Shown: positions 44,031-55,298 of the stretch, piece by piece
How positions within the stretch are numbered: position 1 is the stretch's first letter
Layout: every line of letters starts with the position of its first letter
From: Fistulifera solaris
Taxonomy: Eukaryota > Bacillariophyta > Bacillariophyceae > Naviculales > Stauroneidaceae
Length of the DNA stretch: 64,000 bases
Assembly (NCBI GenBank): GCA_030295235.1
Contig: AP026130.1
Coordinates: 682,001 to 746,000, forward strand
Reading direction: 5' to 3'
Notes under the pieces: generated by a model
Told to the model about the DNA's origin: nothing
The model's input: only the letters and a program-made list of their open reading frames with translations
Database searches by the model: none
Made by a program: the position numbers and the translations under genes

Positions 44031-44540
44031 TTACAGTGATCCTCCCCTCGCTTTCTCACCGTGAGAAATTCCCACATCCAATACTGGTAAATCGATCCCC
44101 GCTGCACGTACAGCATCTATCTGATCCTCTGTTACCGTCCAGAGTTCATCAGCTTGGGCACCGTAGCCTGGACCACCACCAAGACTCGGGACAGGTCTTT
44201 GTCCGTAAAATCCTTCTCCAAAAGTACCGGTGACCATATCGTCAGTAACTGACTTCCATATGCCACTTGATACTTCGCGTGGATCAAAAAATAAATCGGT
44301 TTCGCTATCGTCTGCTCGAATGCACAGTGGAGCAACTTCGCCGTACTGCATCACAGCACACAGTCGGGGCTCTTTGGCAGCGTCGTATCTAATACCAACA
44401 AGATCATTCTCCAAAAAGTCTTCAGAAAGAGCGGGCATTTCGTTAATCGAGTGGACGCCTGACTTTCGCAGTACCCATGAATCAGCTGTGGTTATTAGAC
44501 TGAGTGCAGTAAGCTTGTATAGATTTATGAAGGAACTCAT
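44031..44540 (-). CDS. Hypothetical protein with signal-like start
   Basis: 169 residues, single exon. The start MSSFINLYKLTALSLITTADSWV resembles a signal peptide. The body contains FYGQRPVPSLGGGPGYGAQADELW and VGISHGEKARGG, compact and globular by composition. No family recognised. Convergent with the hypothetical gene at 43346. Confidence 0.5.
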   Translation of the reverse strand: MSSFINLYKLTALSLITTADSWVLRKSGVHSINEMPALSEDFLENDLVGIRYDAAKEPRLCAVMQYGEVAPLCIRADDSETDLFFDPREVSSGIWKSVTDDMVTGTFGEGFYGQRPVPSLGGGPGYGAQADELWTVTEDQIDAVRAAGIDLPVLDVGISHGEKARGGSL

Positions 44541-45368
44541 TTACACGGATTGAAAATCAAAAAATCTCACAGAAAGGGGAAGTGGAGCAAAGACGGCGAT
44601 GCGATAATCAGCTGCTAGTGGCTGAGATAGTTTGAATGCAATTCAGTCTCTAGATACCTTCTGTAAGTCTTATTTCTATGATTTCGAAACCATAATTATC
44701 CATCAAAAGTTTTCCGCCGTGCGATCTTTTTTGTGCAAACAGGCGGACGAGTAAAAGCCTTAAACGAGAACGAGTAAGAGTCAGTCACGAGATCCAACAG
44801 TGTCTCGAGTCACGAGTCTCATTCCTCCCCCTTTTCACAACCGAAAAACGAAAACGCCAAACGGCAAAACGGACGCAGAACGTAAAACTTACTTGTCTAT
44901 GTGGCGGAAGCCTTTGATAATAGAGTGTAGAGGACCTCGTACTGGAACCTAATTACTGAACGAACTACATTATAGCCTACTTCCCAGAAACTCTTGCGAC
45001 TATCAAAAGCTCTTCTTTTTTGATATCTCTCTTTCACAAAACGACTTCGCGAAAGTCACTGGTCACCGCTTTCCTATGTACCGATAGTACTTTCTCGTAT
45101 AGAGTAATGGCAATGACCACGAGACACGTGACCGGAAAAAGTCGTGTGAAGGTGAAAAGTGAAAAGTCAAAAAAGTCAACCGCCGCCGGCCAAAGGCAAC
45201 ACAGCATTTAATACAGCTCTTATTGTCATCACTAAACGTTGCTTGCCGTGCACCGGCTCACGAGTTCACGCTTCATGCATCATCTTGCATTGAAAGGCGA
45301 AATCAATAATATAATTCCCTTGTAATTCTGTTGATAAGCGAAGAAAGAACAGGCTAGTTGCGTAAAAA
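44541..45368. promoter_or_regulatory. Divergent promoter region
   Basis: 828 bases between divergent starts. Contains a G-box CACGTG (45125-45130) in CACGTGACCGG and a run of AGTCACGAG repeats around 44780-44820. No gene seen. Confidence 0.4.
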
Positions 45369-47016
45369 ATGTCGGATGAATCGTCAATCAATTCTGCTGA
45401 TCGAGAACGATCCGAAGACGAAGCCAGCGACGATGGATCATCTGATGAGGAAGGGAAGCGTGAAAAATCGGACAAGAAGGTCGCTCGAATTCAGCCTGGT
45501 AAGAAGTTACAGGCTAAATGGGATGATATGTTCGAACGCTTGATAGCGTACAAAAATGAACACGGAGACTGCTTAGTCCCAAACCGATACGCCAAAGATC
45601 CGCAACTGGGAAGTTGGGGTAAGTCCGGAAGCGCAACGCCGACGCTTCGGTACGTCTTCTCACCTTTCAATCTGCAGTCTCCACACAACGCAGGCATTAC
45701 AAGATTTTGATGTCGGACAGTGGTGATACAACACCTATGACACCAGCTCGAGCACGCAAGTTGGAAGATATTGGCTTCAAGTGGTCGACAAAAGATCCGC
45801 GTCATGTTCCTTGGGAATACCGATACAATCAGCTAGTCGCCTTCAAGGTAAAGATTGTTGTAAAGAAAGTAGATGCATGGTGAGCGGCACTAATTTTCTA
45901 TTCGTTTCGCAGGAAAAATATGGGCACACACAGGTTCCCATAGGATGGGAGGTAAGTGAAAAGAAGGATCAAAATTGATTCTTTGCTCTTGTTCGAATTA
46001 GTCTTACAGCTAGTGTGATCAAATGTCAGGAAAATATAAAACTTTCCAATTGGGTATCCACTCAGGTAAGTGATGATGCGGGTCACTTTTTGCCACGCTG
46101 TCGAGAAGTAAACTCAATCTTCTATCATTATTCATCCATTAAGCGGCAAGAGTACAAGCTGATTCAAAGTGGACGCCAAAGCAGACTTTCAGAAGCGAAA
46201 ATATCCCTTCTGGACGATATTGACTTTATTTGGGAGGCGCAAAGAGGTGGCCCAAGAAGGAAGCGCAAGGCAACTGTTGTTGTTCCATCAAAGCCGAATC
46301 CAGTGGATGCTAGAAAAGTAAAGACACGAACGGCGACTCGTGGTGGTAAAGCTGGAGGTTCCACTCGCGGTGGTAGCTTGTCAGCTCGTGATCCTTCGCG
46401 CAAAGTGAAGTCGGGTTCTGATGGCGGAGAACTCCACGATAGGCCTGAAAGTAGCGCACCAAATCAGCTACATGTTTCGCAGCGAGAATTAGTTGCCGCC
46501 AATAACAACAGTATGATAGGTATGAATGCTGGTACTGCTACTCTGTTGCAAGGTGCATATATCCCGACGTTGACGCAAACAGGATTATCCGGTATGGGCC
46601 TGCCAGGTTTGCAGCTCGCTACTAATCCATGGCAACTACTGGCAGCAAATAATGGAGCTTTTCAGTCTAGTATCCCGCCTACCATGGGACTTGTGGGTGC
46701 CAATAATTCATTTTTCCCTGTTTCGACACGGTTGGGATTAGCTCAACCTGGAATTCAGCAGTTCGGAAGTCCGCAGATAGACCCGTCCAGACAACTACTA
46801 ATGCAACAGGCAGCTCTAGGTCAACTATCCTCAATTCAGCACCAAACACACGCTTCAACGCTTCTAAACAACCCTGCCAGCGCCTTTAATAGGCCCATGG
46901 GCATCCAGAATTTGCAGCCGTTTCAGTTGCAGCAATTGTATCTACAGGGTAATGCTGCACAGCAAGAGGCTGCAAGCCCGGGCGGGATGCTCGAAAATTT
47001 ACCGCCGACTGAATGA
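45369..47016 (+). CDS. Helicase-associated (HA) domain protein
   Basis: 455 residues. Five exons: 45369-45618, 45678-45847, 45913-45951 (39 nt), 46030-46065 (36 nt) and 46144-47016; all junctions are consensus and in phase. Two HA domains: KWDDMFERLIAYKNEHGDCLV...LGSWVSTQRRHYK, and PWEYRYNQLVAFKEKYGHTQV...LSNWVSTQRQEYK. The splice sites fall in or beside the WVSTQR motif in both. An acidic Ser-rich N-terminus precedes them. The C-terminal half is Gln/Asn/Ala/Leu-rich and low in complexity (SARDPSRKVKSGS, then FQLQQLYLQGNAAQQ). No helicase core. HA domains are common in diatoms and are suspected to bind nucleic acid; a nuclear regulator is a guess. Confidence 0.82.
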
Positions 47017-47124
47017 TTTACTAGCGGGTATGAGGGAATAGCTCAGGTTGAAAGTTCGGTTTTCCGTGAGAACACCTAAGCCAAAGTACTAGGACATGTT
47101 CGTCTTGTCAAAGTTATTAAAAAG

Positions 47125-50100
47125 TTATCTTCTCTTTCTTTTGTCCCGTCCTCTCACAATGGTCGACATCTGCTCAACCAATGCGCCGCGATTCTTCTTT
47201 GTGTAGGATCTACCGTCCAATGGCATAAACGCGTATGGCTCATACTTTTGTCCTTTTCGCTTCACGTCACCACCTGCTTTCTTTGATTTGTAGGAGATAC
47301 CAAGCCCGCCTTTTTTTATCCACGCGTCGCCTTTTGGTCTCGCGAGGACGAGCCGACGTATCATCGATGTCATCTTGTGCTACTTCTTCTTCGTCGTCGT
47401 CCCTTATAATCAATTTTCCCGTGTTATCCATTTCAAATTCAGTGTCGCTTTCATCGCTTGCATGATTGTCGGCGAAATGAACATTCTTTGACATTTTACT
47501 GCCCAGCATGTCAACAACATCACCGTCTCCCCCGTCGGGTAACCGAAAACCGGATTCTGTGGTCCCTTTTTGTCGTGATTTGGCAGTATCAGCTCTCGAC
47601 ATAGTCGCCCCTTGTGACTTGATAGACTTTATGGATTTGTCTTTCCTAGTATTACTCGTCACTCTAGAGAATCCAGTCATTCCTGTCGTAAAGGTGACCC
47701 CATCGTCTGAATCTTCTTCATCCGATTCCAGCATGTCGTCGAAATTATCTTTTTCATTCGTCTGTGCCCCACGCTCCTTTTTTTCGCTGTTGCCGTTGCT
47801 CTAATTTGCGCATATGTGTCAACAATCTTGATTCAGACCCAGGGACGTAGGGGGTCAAAGCATCGTAACCAAATACCTTTACCAGTTTTTTGAGAATGAT
47901 CTTTATTTTCGAGCGAAATCGGTCCTTGCTTTTGTGATACGTCAACAGGGCTCTCACCAAGTCTGGCAGTAGCGGGGAAAGTTGATGGTACGGAATAGCG
48001 GCGACACATACACGAATAAATCCCAGGACGCTCTTAATAACCTCGCGTGAATCTTCCTCGGCGAGAACAAGAACCGTCTTCAGCATCGATGGCAGTAAAT
48101 CTTGAAAACTGCCATCGTCCTTTACATGCACGAAAGTTATTCTAGATATTGCAGTGACGGAAGCGGATCTCATATGAGGAGTCTCGGCACCTAAGCCCGC
48201 CGTAATCAAGCTCAAAAACTCAAGCGGGTTACTCTTCGAATACAACGCAAGTATGACTTGAAAGGCAGCTTCTCGCGTTTTAGCGTTCGTATCTTTTAAA
48301 CACAAAAGCAACTCGCCAGTGATACCTGAGAACTCCTTCTGCAAATAAAGATGTTCAGCACCGCAATCCTCATTAAAGAAGTAACCAGGTTTAAACGTAC
48401 CATATACTCTGCTTGATTCTCAGCTAAACCATCAATGAGTAAGTTGAGACACTTGAGTCGCATGTATCGAGCCGCAATTTGAGATGTCACAATTGTTCCT
48501 GTCAAGAGCGAAATTATTTCGCGCAATCGTTCCCTATCAACAACGAACGAATGATGTGTTCGACATACTTCAGCCATCACTTTGTAAGCCTTCTTTTTGA
48601 ACGCGAGGTCCGTGTTCATCTGTCCTTATTAGGGGTTTTAGCGCTCGATACAGGAAAGCTAGATTTGATTCGTCCATTTGCTTTGAGACAACAAGTGATT
48701 CCGCGAGGCTCAAAAGAGAACAAATTCTTTCGGTCTTCGGATTTTCTTCCTGGATCTCACCAAGTAGACGATGCATAAGCTTTTGAAAAAGGCTTCGAAG
48801 TAAGGTTGGAGCTGCTACTTTTGCTAGAGAAGAAATGGACTCGGTGACACATGATGCTTGTTGGCCAGCGATTCCAGAGTCTTCAACATCCATGGTCATC
48901 TGACCTCTACCGATGTTCTCCCCAGAATCGCTTACAAGTTTAAACATACAAGGTAGAAGGTTCGCAGCAGCTAATTCAACAATCTCTTTCCTTGATGTCG
49001 TGGCACCAACTTCTTCACGCCGAGTGGCTTCTCCCTCTGCGAGAATCTTAATTCCATTGCAAACAACGGGCTACAACATGCTATTTTAGGACCGTGCAAC
49101 TCGGTATTTCGATATGAGCGAGAATTTATACTTACCAACAGCTCAGGATATCGACGATCCTGTAAAACACGGACGAGGGTCGAGCTAAGAGGAACGATCG
49201 TTGCTTCGACGTCTTCTGGAAATCTGCAAAAGCACGGAAAAAGAGACCACAAGTCGATAACTCTCTGTCGATGGGCTGATGTTCCACTTTTAGATGATGC
49301 TGCAAGCTTATCAAATTTTCGTGCCATTACCAAGATATTGCTCTGAAAAAATGCAATATTGGGCTGTACGGGTTGTGACGCGTTTGCAGCTGATTTAAAA
49401 GTGGATAGCAACCATGCATTTTCGACTGACAATTCTGTAAGTGAATGCACTTTTAGCAATATAGGGACAATGGTTATCGAAATGGCTTGGCTAAACTTAC
49501 CATTTAACCCCGAGTCGGAATCCAGATCCAGCATTTTCCACGATAACTCAATCCCCATCTCTTGAACAACGATTCCGCAAGCATCTTCGACCGAACGACG
49601 AGCCGATGAGCCGGGTGGGACGGCATTTCTTAACTTTACCATCTGTACAAAGCTACCTGCTACGGGAATGGAATTGTAAAGTATCTTGATGAGAACAGCA
49701 AGACTTTTTATACCGACGCCACATGTGTCGATGTATGAAGGTTCCATAACGCGATCCATGAACCGCAGCGTGTCTCTAAGGCACTTTTCCATATCTACAT
49801 GTCGGCTGCTGGTTATGAACGACACTAAATGTGTTCGAAACAACTGGGTTAATCCAACCAGCAATGCTTCGCCAACAGCCGAATCGTCTCCCCCAATTTC
49901 GCTCGGACAAGACAGCAAAACCAGCATTTGAATTGTGATAGGCAGCAGCTTAAACACAACTGAGGAGTTTAAAGCCATCAACCGCCCCATTGCTATCAAG
50001 AGCGTTTGTCCATATTGAATTTTGCAATGCTCCACGATCTCTGCGTCAGCTACTCCCTGTCGAAGCACAAGTTTTGGGTGTAGTTGTAACTGAGTCGCAA

Positions 50101-51040
50101 TGATGCGAGAAGCGAACTCGTCTAGAAAAACTTTTCTCTCCTCTGAATCATCTTCTAACATGTTACCAACAACGCTCAAAAGACTCCCAATGACTAGAAC
50201 TCTCGGTGTGGCATCGCGAACTTTTGTAACATTCACAAAATCGGTCGCGCTAGAATCCTTTACCTCCATGAGGGCCACCAAAAGTTTCATTACGTCTGCA
50301 CCCAACTGTTCATAGTTCATGTAGAGAATGGAGTGTTCAAGGAAATTGACCAGCTGCTGCATACTCTCGATGACTTCAGTTTTGGGGTTTGACTCCGCCT
50401 TAGCGAGGTGACTGTGGGCATGAGAAGACAGCATTTTGACCACCACCTGATTCGACTGGGAAATCATAAGTTCGCATAGTGACGAATTTGCAGCCTTCCA
50501 AACCTTAGGTCTAGGATCGTTGAACAAAGTCAAAAGTGTCCCCTGAAGAAAGTGTTTGATCAGTTTGGTATCCGTCGTGCTGGGAATGTACTTCAGAAGT
50601 TCACCGGAAAGAATCGCTGCGTGTTTCAGCAACGAAAAAACACCACCAAGGCCATCCTTCGTTTCCATACTAACATCTGCACTAATTTCTTGCGCTGCTG
50701 CGACCACGGCTCGAATGACTCGTGAAGCGAGTGGAAACGTAGCTTGTAATATAGCTGGTGGGGTCACATATCGGACTGTGCAAGAAAGGATCTGCAGTAA
50801 AGCCACTTGTGTCTGAATCGAATCTACGACCTTGTCTTGAGGAGCTAGAGCACCCTCCAAGGCCGTTACTGTCTTCGCATAAACTTTGGCAGCCGTGCAA
50901 TCTGCTTCTCCGCCAGCCAATTCTATCATGGCCGAAGCAACCGCTGCTAATCGCAGCGCGCGCGGATCGCGTCGGTTCTCTGGCTCCGAAAAATCCTGTA
51001 GCACTTGGCTAAACGAACGCGTATCTTCGTCCAAGTCCAT
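47125..51040 (-). CDS. RRP12: RRP12, ribosome biogenesis HEAT-repeat protein
   Basis: About 1263 residues (human 1297). Exons 51040-49136, 49070-48401 and 48338-47125; introns of 65 and 62 bp. Helical HEAT-like repeats throughout (RVIDLWSLFPCFCRFPEDVE; CLKDTNAKTREAAFQVILAL; LLPDLVRALLTYHKSKDRFR) and the diagnostic C-terminus, SYKSKKAGGDVKRKGQK then EPYAFMPLDGRS and a basic end. RRP12 exports 40S and 60S precursors from the nucleus. An acidic stretch (ESDEEDSDDG, DDDEEEVAQDD) precedes the end. The frame changes near 48605-48625, at T7 (47778-47784) and at T7 (47311-47317) on the + strand. The last two are A7 runs in the coding strand, and adjusting one A gives QRKKERGAQTNEKD and VDKKGGLGISYK. 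Confidence 0.88.
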
Positions 51041-51375
51041 CTTGCTTTTGCTATTGCTTCCGATGACTGAATATAAAGAAAATCGCGAGTGTTTGCGAAA
51101 GGAATGAATGAAAAGAAAGGAGGGGAGTTTTTTTCTTGGCTTGAGGAGCGGTCCGCTGTTTGTACGTCGTCAGTGACCAGTGGTGCGACGGACAGGGAGC
51201 GGTGTAAGTGTAAGCTTTACTGTACTCTAGCCCTTGCGTGACGTCACCCCTTTTCCGCCCCTTTTATTCGCCGGCTGGATGGCGACTGTTTTCGGCCTTG
51301 CGAGAATTTTTATTTTGACCGCATTATTGCTATTGCGTCTATCGAATCTTTTCTGATTTCGCCGTTCCTGGAAGC
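51041..51375. promoter_or_regulatory. Divergent promoter RRP12 / Mpv17-ACT with CRE
   Basis: 335 bases. Contains the perfect 8-bp cAMP-response element TGACGTCA at 51239-51246, 130 bases before one start and 199 before the other, and TACGTCGTCAGTGACC near 51162. Confidence 0.5.
51239..51246. promoter_or_regulatory. Consensus CRE TGACGTCA
   Basis: Perfect palindromic bZIP site in a divergent promoter. In P. tricornutum such sites respond to CO2/cAMP; here only the sequence match is seen. Confidence 0.45.
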
Positions 51376-52909
51376 ATGGCAACAGCTGCAACAAATTCTG
51401 CTTCTAGAACTGTTTGGAGTCGAGTCAGATCGGTCCCAGCGGCCTATCCTTTCGCGTTCGGTGTCGTTCTTTCTGGTTTTAAAACCTCCTTTTCCGACTT
51501 GCTTGTTCAAAAGGTCGTAGAACAGAGAGAGAAAATCGACTGGAAACGCAATGCCGCGTTTGCCACTTTCGGCTTCGTGTATCTTGGAGGTGTTCAGTAT
51601 ATGATTTATGTGCCTTTATTCTCAAGACTCTTTCCCGGGGCGGCAACGTTTGCCGCGAAACCCATTCGAGAGAAACTGAAGGACAGCAAGGGTCTCTTTC
51701 AGGTGAGCCCAATTTGCTATTGTATTGCGTCTTCTACGAGAATATTAATCAATGTATGCTCACATTGCTGCGCTACAGCTTTTTGCCCAAGTCTTCCTAG
51801 ATCAATGTGTGCAGTAGGTTCAAATCGTCGTTTGTTTGTGATGGTTATCTGTGAACAGTGAACACATTTTTTTTAACAACCCTATCCCCTCTTGCAGTCA
51901 TCCTCTCATGTATTTTCCAGCATTTTACTGTACAAGAGAGCTGGTTATGAAAGAAAAGCCGGATCTTGCTAAAACGTTAGCGACTTATCGAGCCAATCTA
52001 CAGGAAGATCTCTTAGCACTCTGGAAAGTCTGGGTTCCGGGAACATTAATCAACTTTGCATTCATGCCAATGTACGCTCGTATTCCATTTGTTGCGGGTA
52101 TTTCTCTGCTCTGGACTTGTATTTTGTCGACCATGAGAGGGGGGAGATGTGGCGCACGGCGAAGACATGGCGGGTGGAGCAGTGACGCGTGCTACGTTGG
52201 TAATGATGGAAGAGGGTTTCGGCGAACTGTTCACATCGCCAGTTGAGCTGGACCGTCACAAGCACCACATCATGCTAACCGCGTCCGGAACCGATAAAAA
52301 GGGTTGGGTGGCTTTGTTGGCTCGGGAAATCGCCGAATCAGGAGGAAATGTGACGCACTCTAAAATGGTGCGATTAGGAAAAGAGTTCATTGTTCTCATG
52401 CACATCTCTGTGGAGCCGGGGGCACAGAACGCCCTCATTCGGAAACTAAAGAAAAGCAAAGAGCTCAAACCTCTCAACATACAATGCGGTTCGATCTCTA
52501 GGCGTCAGACGGGAACGTATGAGCAAGCTGTGATGGGTGTTCGTGTTCGATGTCAAGGAGCGGACAAGTAAGTTGCATTGCGTACATTTCCTTTCCTGTG
52601 ATCAAGTCGCGCTTACATTTTGCATTTTCGTTCTCTGTTTACAGACCCGGTATGCTTGCTTCGATAGCTGAGTCATTAGCTGAAGCTGGTCTAAACGTTG
52701 AGAGTTTGACAACCGAGCTGCAGCGGCACAATAGCTTCAGTCATAGTGGAAGAACCGATTTTGTTGTCACCGCAGACTGCGTAACCTCCCAGAAAATGAG
52801 TAAGGAACAGATCCAAGCCATGGTACGAAGGCTGGAATCTATTAAAGACATGCTTGTTCTTGACGTTGTCGATATTCGCGTGCAGCACAGGACGAATGTA
52901 AGAGATTAA
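51376..52909 (+). CDS. Mpv17/PMP22-family membrane domain fused to two ACT domains
   Basis: About 432 residues. Exons 51376-51702, 51779-51813, 51898-52567 and 52645-52909. The first 230 residues follow Mpv17/PMP22 proteins: KTSFSDLLVQKVVEQREKID, LGGVQYMIYVPLFSRLFPG, FLDQCVHHPLMYFPAFYCTR, and LWKVWVPGTLINFAFMPMYAR plus IPFVAGISLLWTCILS. After DVAHGEDMAGG come two ACT domains resembling the GcvR (glycine-cleavage repressor) type: HHIMLTASGTDKKGWVALLA and GADKPGMLASIAESLAEAGL. The link crosses G6 (52139-52144), where one G too many breaks the frame; with five G it reads MRGGDVAHGED. Intron 4 then lies within the second ACT domain. A membrane channel controlled by an amino-acid-binding domain is a natural guess but is inference. 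Confidence 0.82.
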
Positions 52910-53430
52910 GGATGTCCTTGATCAAATTCAAAGACATCGAGCATCATCCTAATTAATTTTTTATGTAAGCTTAGTGTCTTGATACTTTCGGCGAAAAGTG
53001 CTTTGGTGGTAGTCCAATTTTTTCTATAGCACTCCGTGCTAGTTCAACGCTACCATGACATGACCATTATTTATTGCCTTGGGACATGACTGCATTTACT
53101 CGTGAATGAAGTATCATAATATCTGTAACCTTAAACTGGTATTCTATTGCGATGAATGTATCCGTTGAGGCTGTGTTTTCGTATTTCGTCATGTGCTTAT
53201 TACACTCGTCATAATCAAAAGATAGAGGCGTTTCTCAAGCGAACCACGGCGCTGATTATATTCCATTTATTTGACTAAAGAAAACATTACAAACTTTGCG
53301 CGTAAAAGTTATGGCCAAGGCAGTGAACAGCTCGAACATGCAGAAGGAGTAAGTGCTAAGCATTGCTGTATGCAGAAGTTCCCTCCCGCAGAAGAGATTT
53401 TCTCACGTGTCAATCGACCGCAGCTCGCAG
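52910..53430. other. Intergenic with hairpin element
   Basis: 521 bases; holds hairpin-element copy 7 (53088-53111). An ATG at 53311 (MAKAVNSSNMQK) followed by a good donor (GTAAGT at 53349) may be a 5' exon of the transporter, but I could not find a phase-matched acceptor. Confidence 0.4.
53088..53111 (+). repeat. Dispersed hairpin element, copy 7
   Basis: GACTGCATTTACTCGTGAATGAAG; the right arm is degenerate. Preceded by CTATAGCACTCCGTG, like the upstream block of other copies. Confidence 0.4.
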
Positions 53431-54588
53431 ATGCAGAGTGTGCCCGTGTCCCCAGTTTCGGCGCCCTGGAACGGAATGGCGAATAATATATCTTACTTTA
53501 ATGTGGACGGATTCTTTGCCAAGTACTTCGAAAGCAACCCTGATTTTTTCAAGCAAGCCTTCAAGCTCGCATTCTGCTTTTTCGGTCTTCAGATATCTTA
53601 TTTATCATGGGGATATTTACAAGAACTAATCATGACTACTCAGTTTACGCCCACGCCCCGTGTCCCAGACGGAAAGTTCCCATCGGCCGCTTTCTGCGTG
53701 TTTTCGAATCGCTTTCTGGCGTTGATGATCTCTTTGGTCATTGTCAAAGTCAAGCACGGAAAGTACTTTGCCGTAGCACCAGCCTATGCATTTACTCCGT
53801 GTGCTCTCAGCAATACCGTGAGTAGTTACTGTCAGTATCTGTCCTTGAGATACGTCTCGTTCCCGGTACAAACCGTCTTTAAGAGTTCCAAAATTATTCC
53901 CGTCATGATCATGGGAAAGTTGCTCAAGAAGGAGTCTTACTCGTGGAACAAGTACGCGGAAGCTTTTCTCATTACTCTCGGCGTTGCTATCTTTAGTGTT
54001 TTGAGCAAAGAATCGAAAGGAGGTGATGAAGGAGCTGGTGCGGAGTTTGTGGGATTGCTGGTGATGATTTGTTACGTCTTTTCCGATTGTTTCACCTCTC
54101 AATGGCAAGACAAAGTCTACAGTCAGTACGGACGCAATAATGTCGATTCTTTTCAAATGATGTTGGGAGTCAACACCTCCGCGATCGTTTTGACTATCAT
54201 TCAACTGATCGCGTTGGGCGACATCCCGGTAGTGATGGAATTTCTCCGTATCAATCCAAACGCGCTTCAGTACAACATCTTCACGGCTATCACGTCCGCC
54301 ACTGGTCAAATGTTTATTTTTTACACCATCAAAGAGTTTGGACCGATTGTGTTTACAATCATGATGACGACCAGGCAAATGTTCTCGATTGTTTTATCCG
54401 CTATCATTTTCGGTCACGTCATTTCCCCTTCGGCGGCGATGGGTGCTCTTCTGGTCTTTGCGGTTCTGTTTTACCAGATTCAGAAGAAATACAAAGCTCA
54501 GCACGAAAAGAAAAGACAAAGCAAACCGGTTGAGCATGAGCCCTTGATTGAGAGTGCTGCGAAGGAAGCCGAACTGGTCAAAGTGTAA
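53431..54588 (+). CDS. PAPS transporter, SLC35B2 type
   Basis: About 385 residues from ATG 53431; the frame is open further up and a 5' exon is possible. Nucleotide-sugar/drug-metabolite superfamily with about ten spans. SLC35B2-like features: YLSWGYLQELIMTTQF, FPSAAFCVFSNRFLALM, the block VQTVFKSSKIIPVMIMGKLL, ISDC-like YVFSDCFTSQWQDKVY, and GQMFIFYTIKEFGPIVFTIM with MTTRQMFSIVLSAIIFGH. The Lys-rich tail (KKYKAQHEKKRQ) faces the cytosol. It moves the sulfate donor PAPS from cytosol to Golgi lumen, and would feed the lumenal sulfotransferase at 34163. Confidence 0.88.
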   Translation: MQSVPVSPVSAPWNGMANNISYFNVDGFFAKYFESNPDFFKQAFKLAFCFFGLQISYLSWGYLQELIMTTQFTPTPRVPDGKFPSAAFCVFSNRFLALMISLVIVKVKHGKYFAVAPAYAFTPCALSNTVSSYCQYLSLRYVSFPVQTVFKSSKIIPVMIMGKLLKKESYSWNKYAEAFLITLGVAIFSVLSKESKGGDEGAGAEFVGLLVMICYVFSDCFTSQWQDKVYSQYGRNNVDSFQMMLGVNTSAIVLTIIQLIALGDIPVVMEFLRINPNALQYNIFTAITSATGQMFIFYTIKEFGPIVFTIMMTTRQMFSIVLSAIIFGHVISPSAAMGALLVFAVLFYQIQKKYKAQHEKKRQSKPVEHEPLIESAAKEAELVKV

Positions 54589-54639
54589 CGTAAATATTCC
54601 ACAACCTGTGTGACTATAGTTTTTAGAATTAAATCAAAA

Positions 54640-55298
54640 TCAAAACCACAATCGTAGCCGGTAAGCATCATTCCAATTCAGATAATAGCGGACTAGCAAT
54701 TCCTCTCGGATGAACCCAAAACGATCTTGATAAAGCTTCTGCGCCGTTGTATTCGTAACTTCCGTTTCGAGTGTCACCGATCGGCATTCCATGTTTTTCA
54801 TGCGTTGCAAAATACGATGTACAAGTGCCTGCCCAATGCCTTTCCGTCGATAAGCTTCCTGGACGGCTAACATTCCGATATATCCCGTCTTTTCCGCGTT
54901 TTCGGCTTGTTCCTGTTCCGTTTCATCGACTCCCTCTATATCGATTTTCCCCACAACACAAGCGATTGGCTCGGGAGAGTCGTCAGCCACAGCGAGAATA
55001 CATAGTTCAGGGAATCGATGAAGAAAATATCGGTAAGTGAAAATGGAATACGGTTCGCTTAAATCTCGACCCTGAGAATGGTTGAATTGTAAGGTCAAAG
55101 GGAATCAAATAAGTTGAATATTCGCGAGAAACTAACCACTAATGACATGACATATTCGAGTTGCGATTCGTCTTTGTAGTCTACAAAACGAATCCCAGGG
55201 ATTTCCGCATCATCCTCGGTGTTAGTCTGTATTGTGTTGTTATTGTTGTTATTAGTCATAGCGAAACTCGATTCGTCTCTCGTCTCAAAATTGTTCAA
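54640..55298 (-). CDS. NAA30: N-alpha-acetyltransferase 30 (NatC catalytic subunit)
   Basis: 197 residues. Exon 1 55298-55137, 65-bp intron (GTTAGT...CAG), exon 2 55071-54640. GNAT fold: the NAA30 signature RDLSEPYSIFTYRYFLHRFP, acetyl-CoA loop VQEAYRRKGIGQALV (RxxGxG/A), LETEVTNTTAQKLYQDRFGF and the end LLVRYYLNWNDAYRLRLW. It acetylates N-termini of the type Met-Leu/Ile/Phe on ribosomes. The splice site GTTAGT is chosen over GTGGTT because it restores MSLVGRDLSEP. An Asn run (NNNNNN) lies in the N-terminus. Confidence 0.92.
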
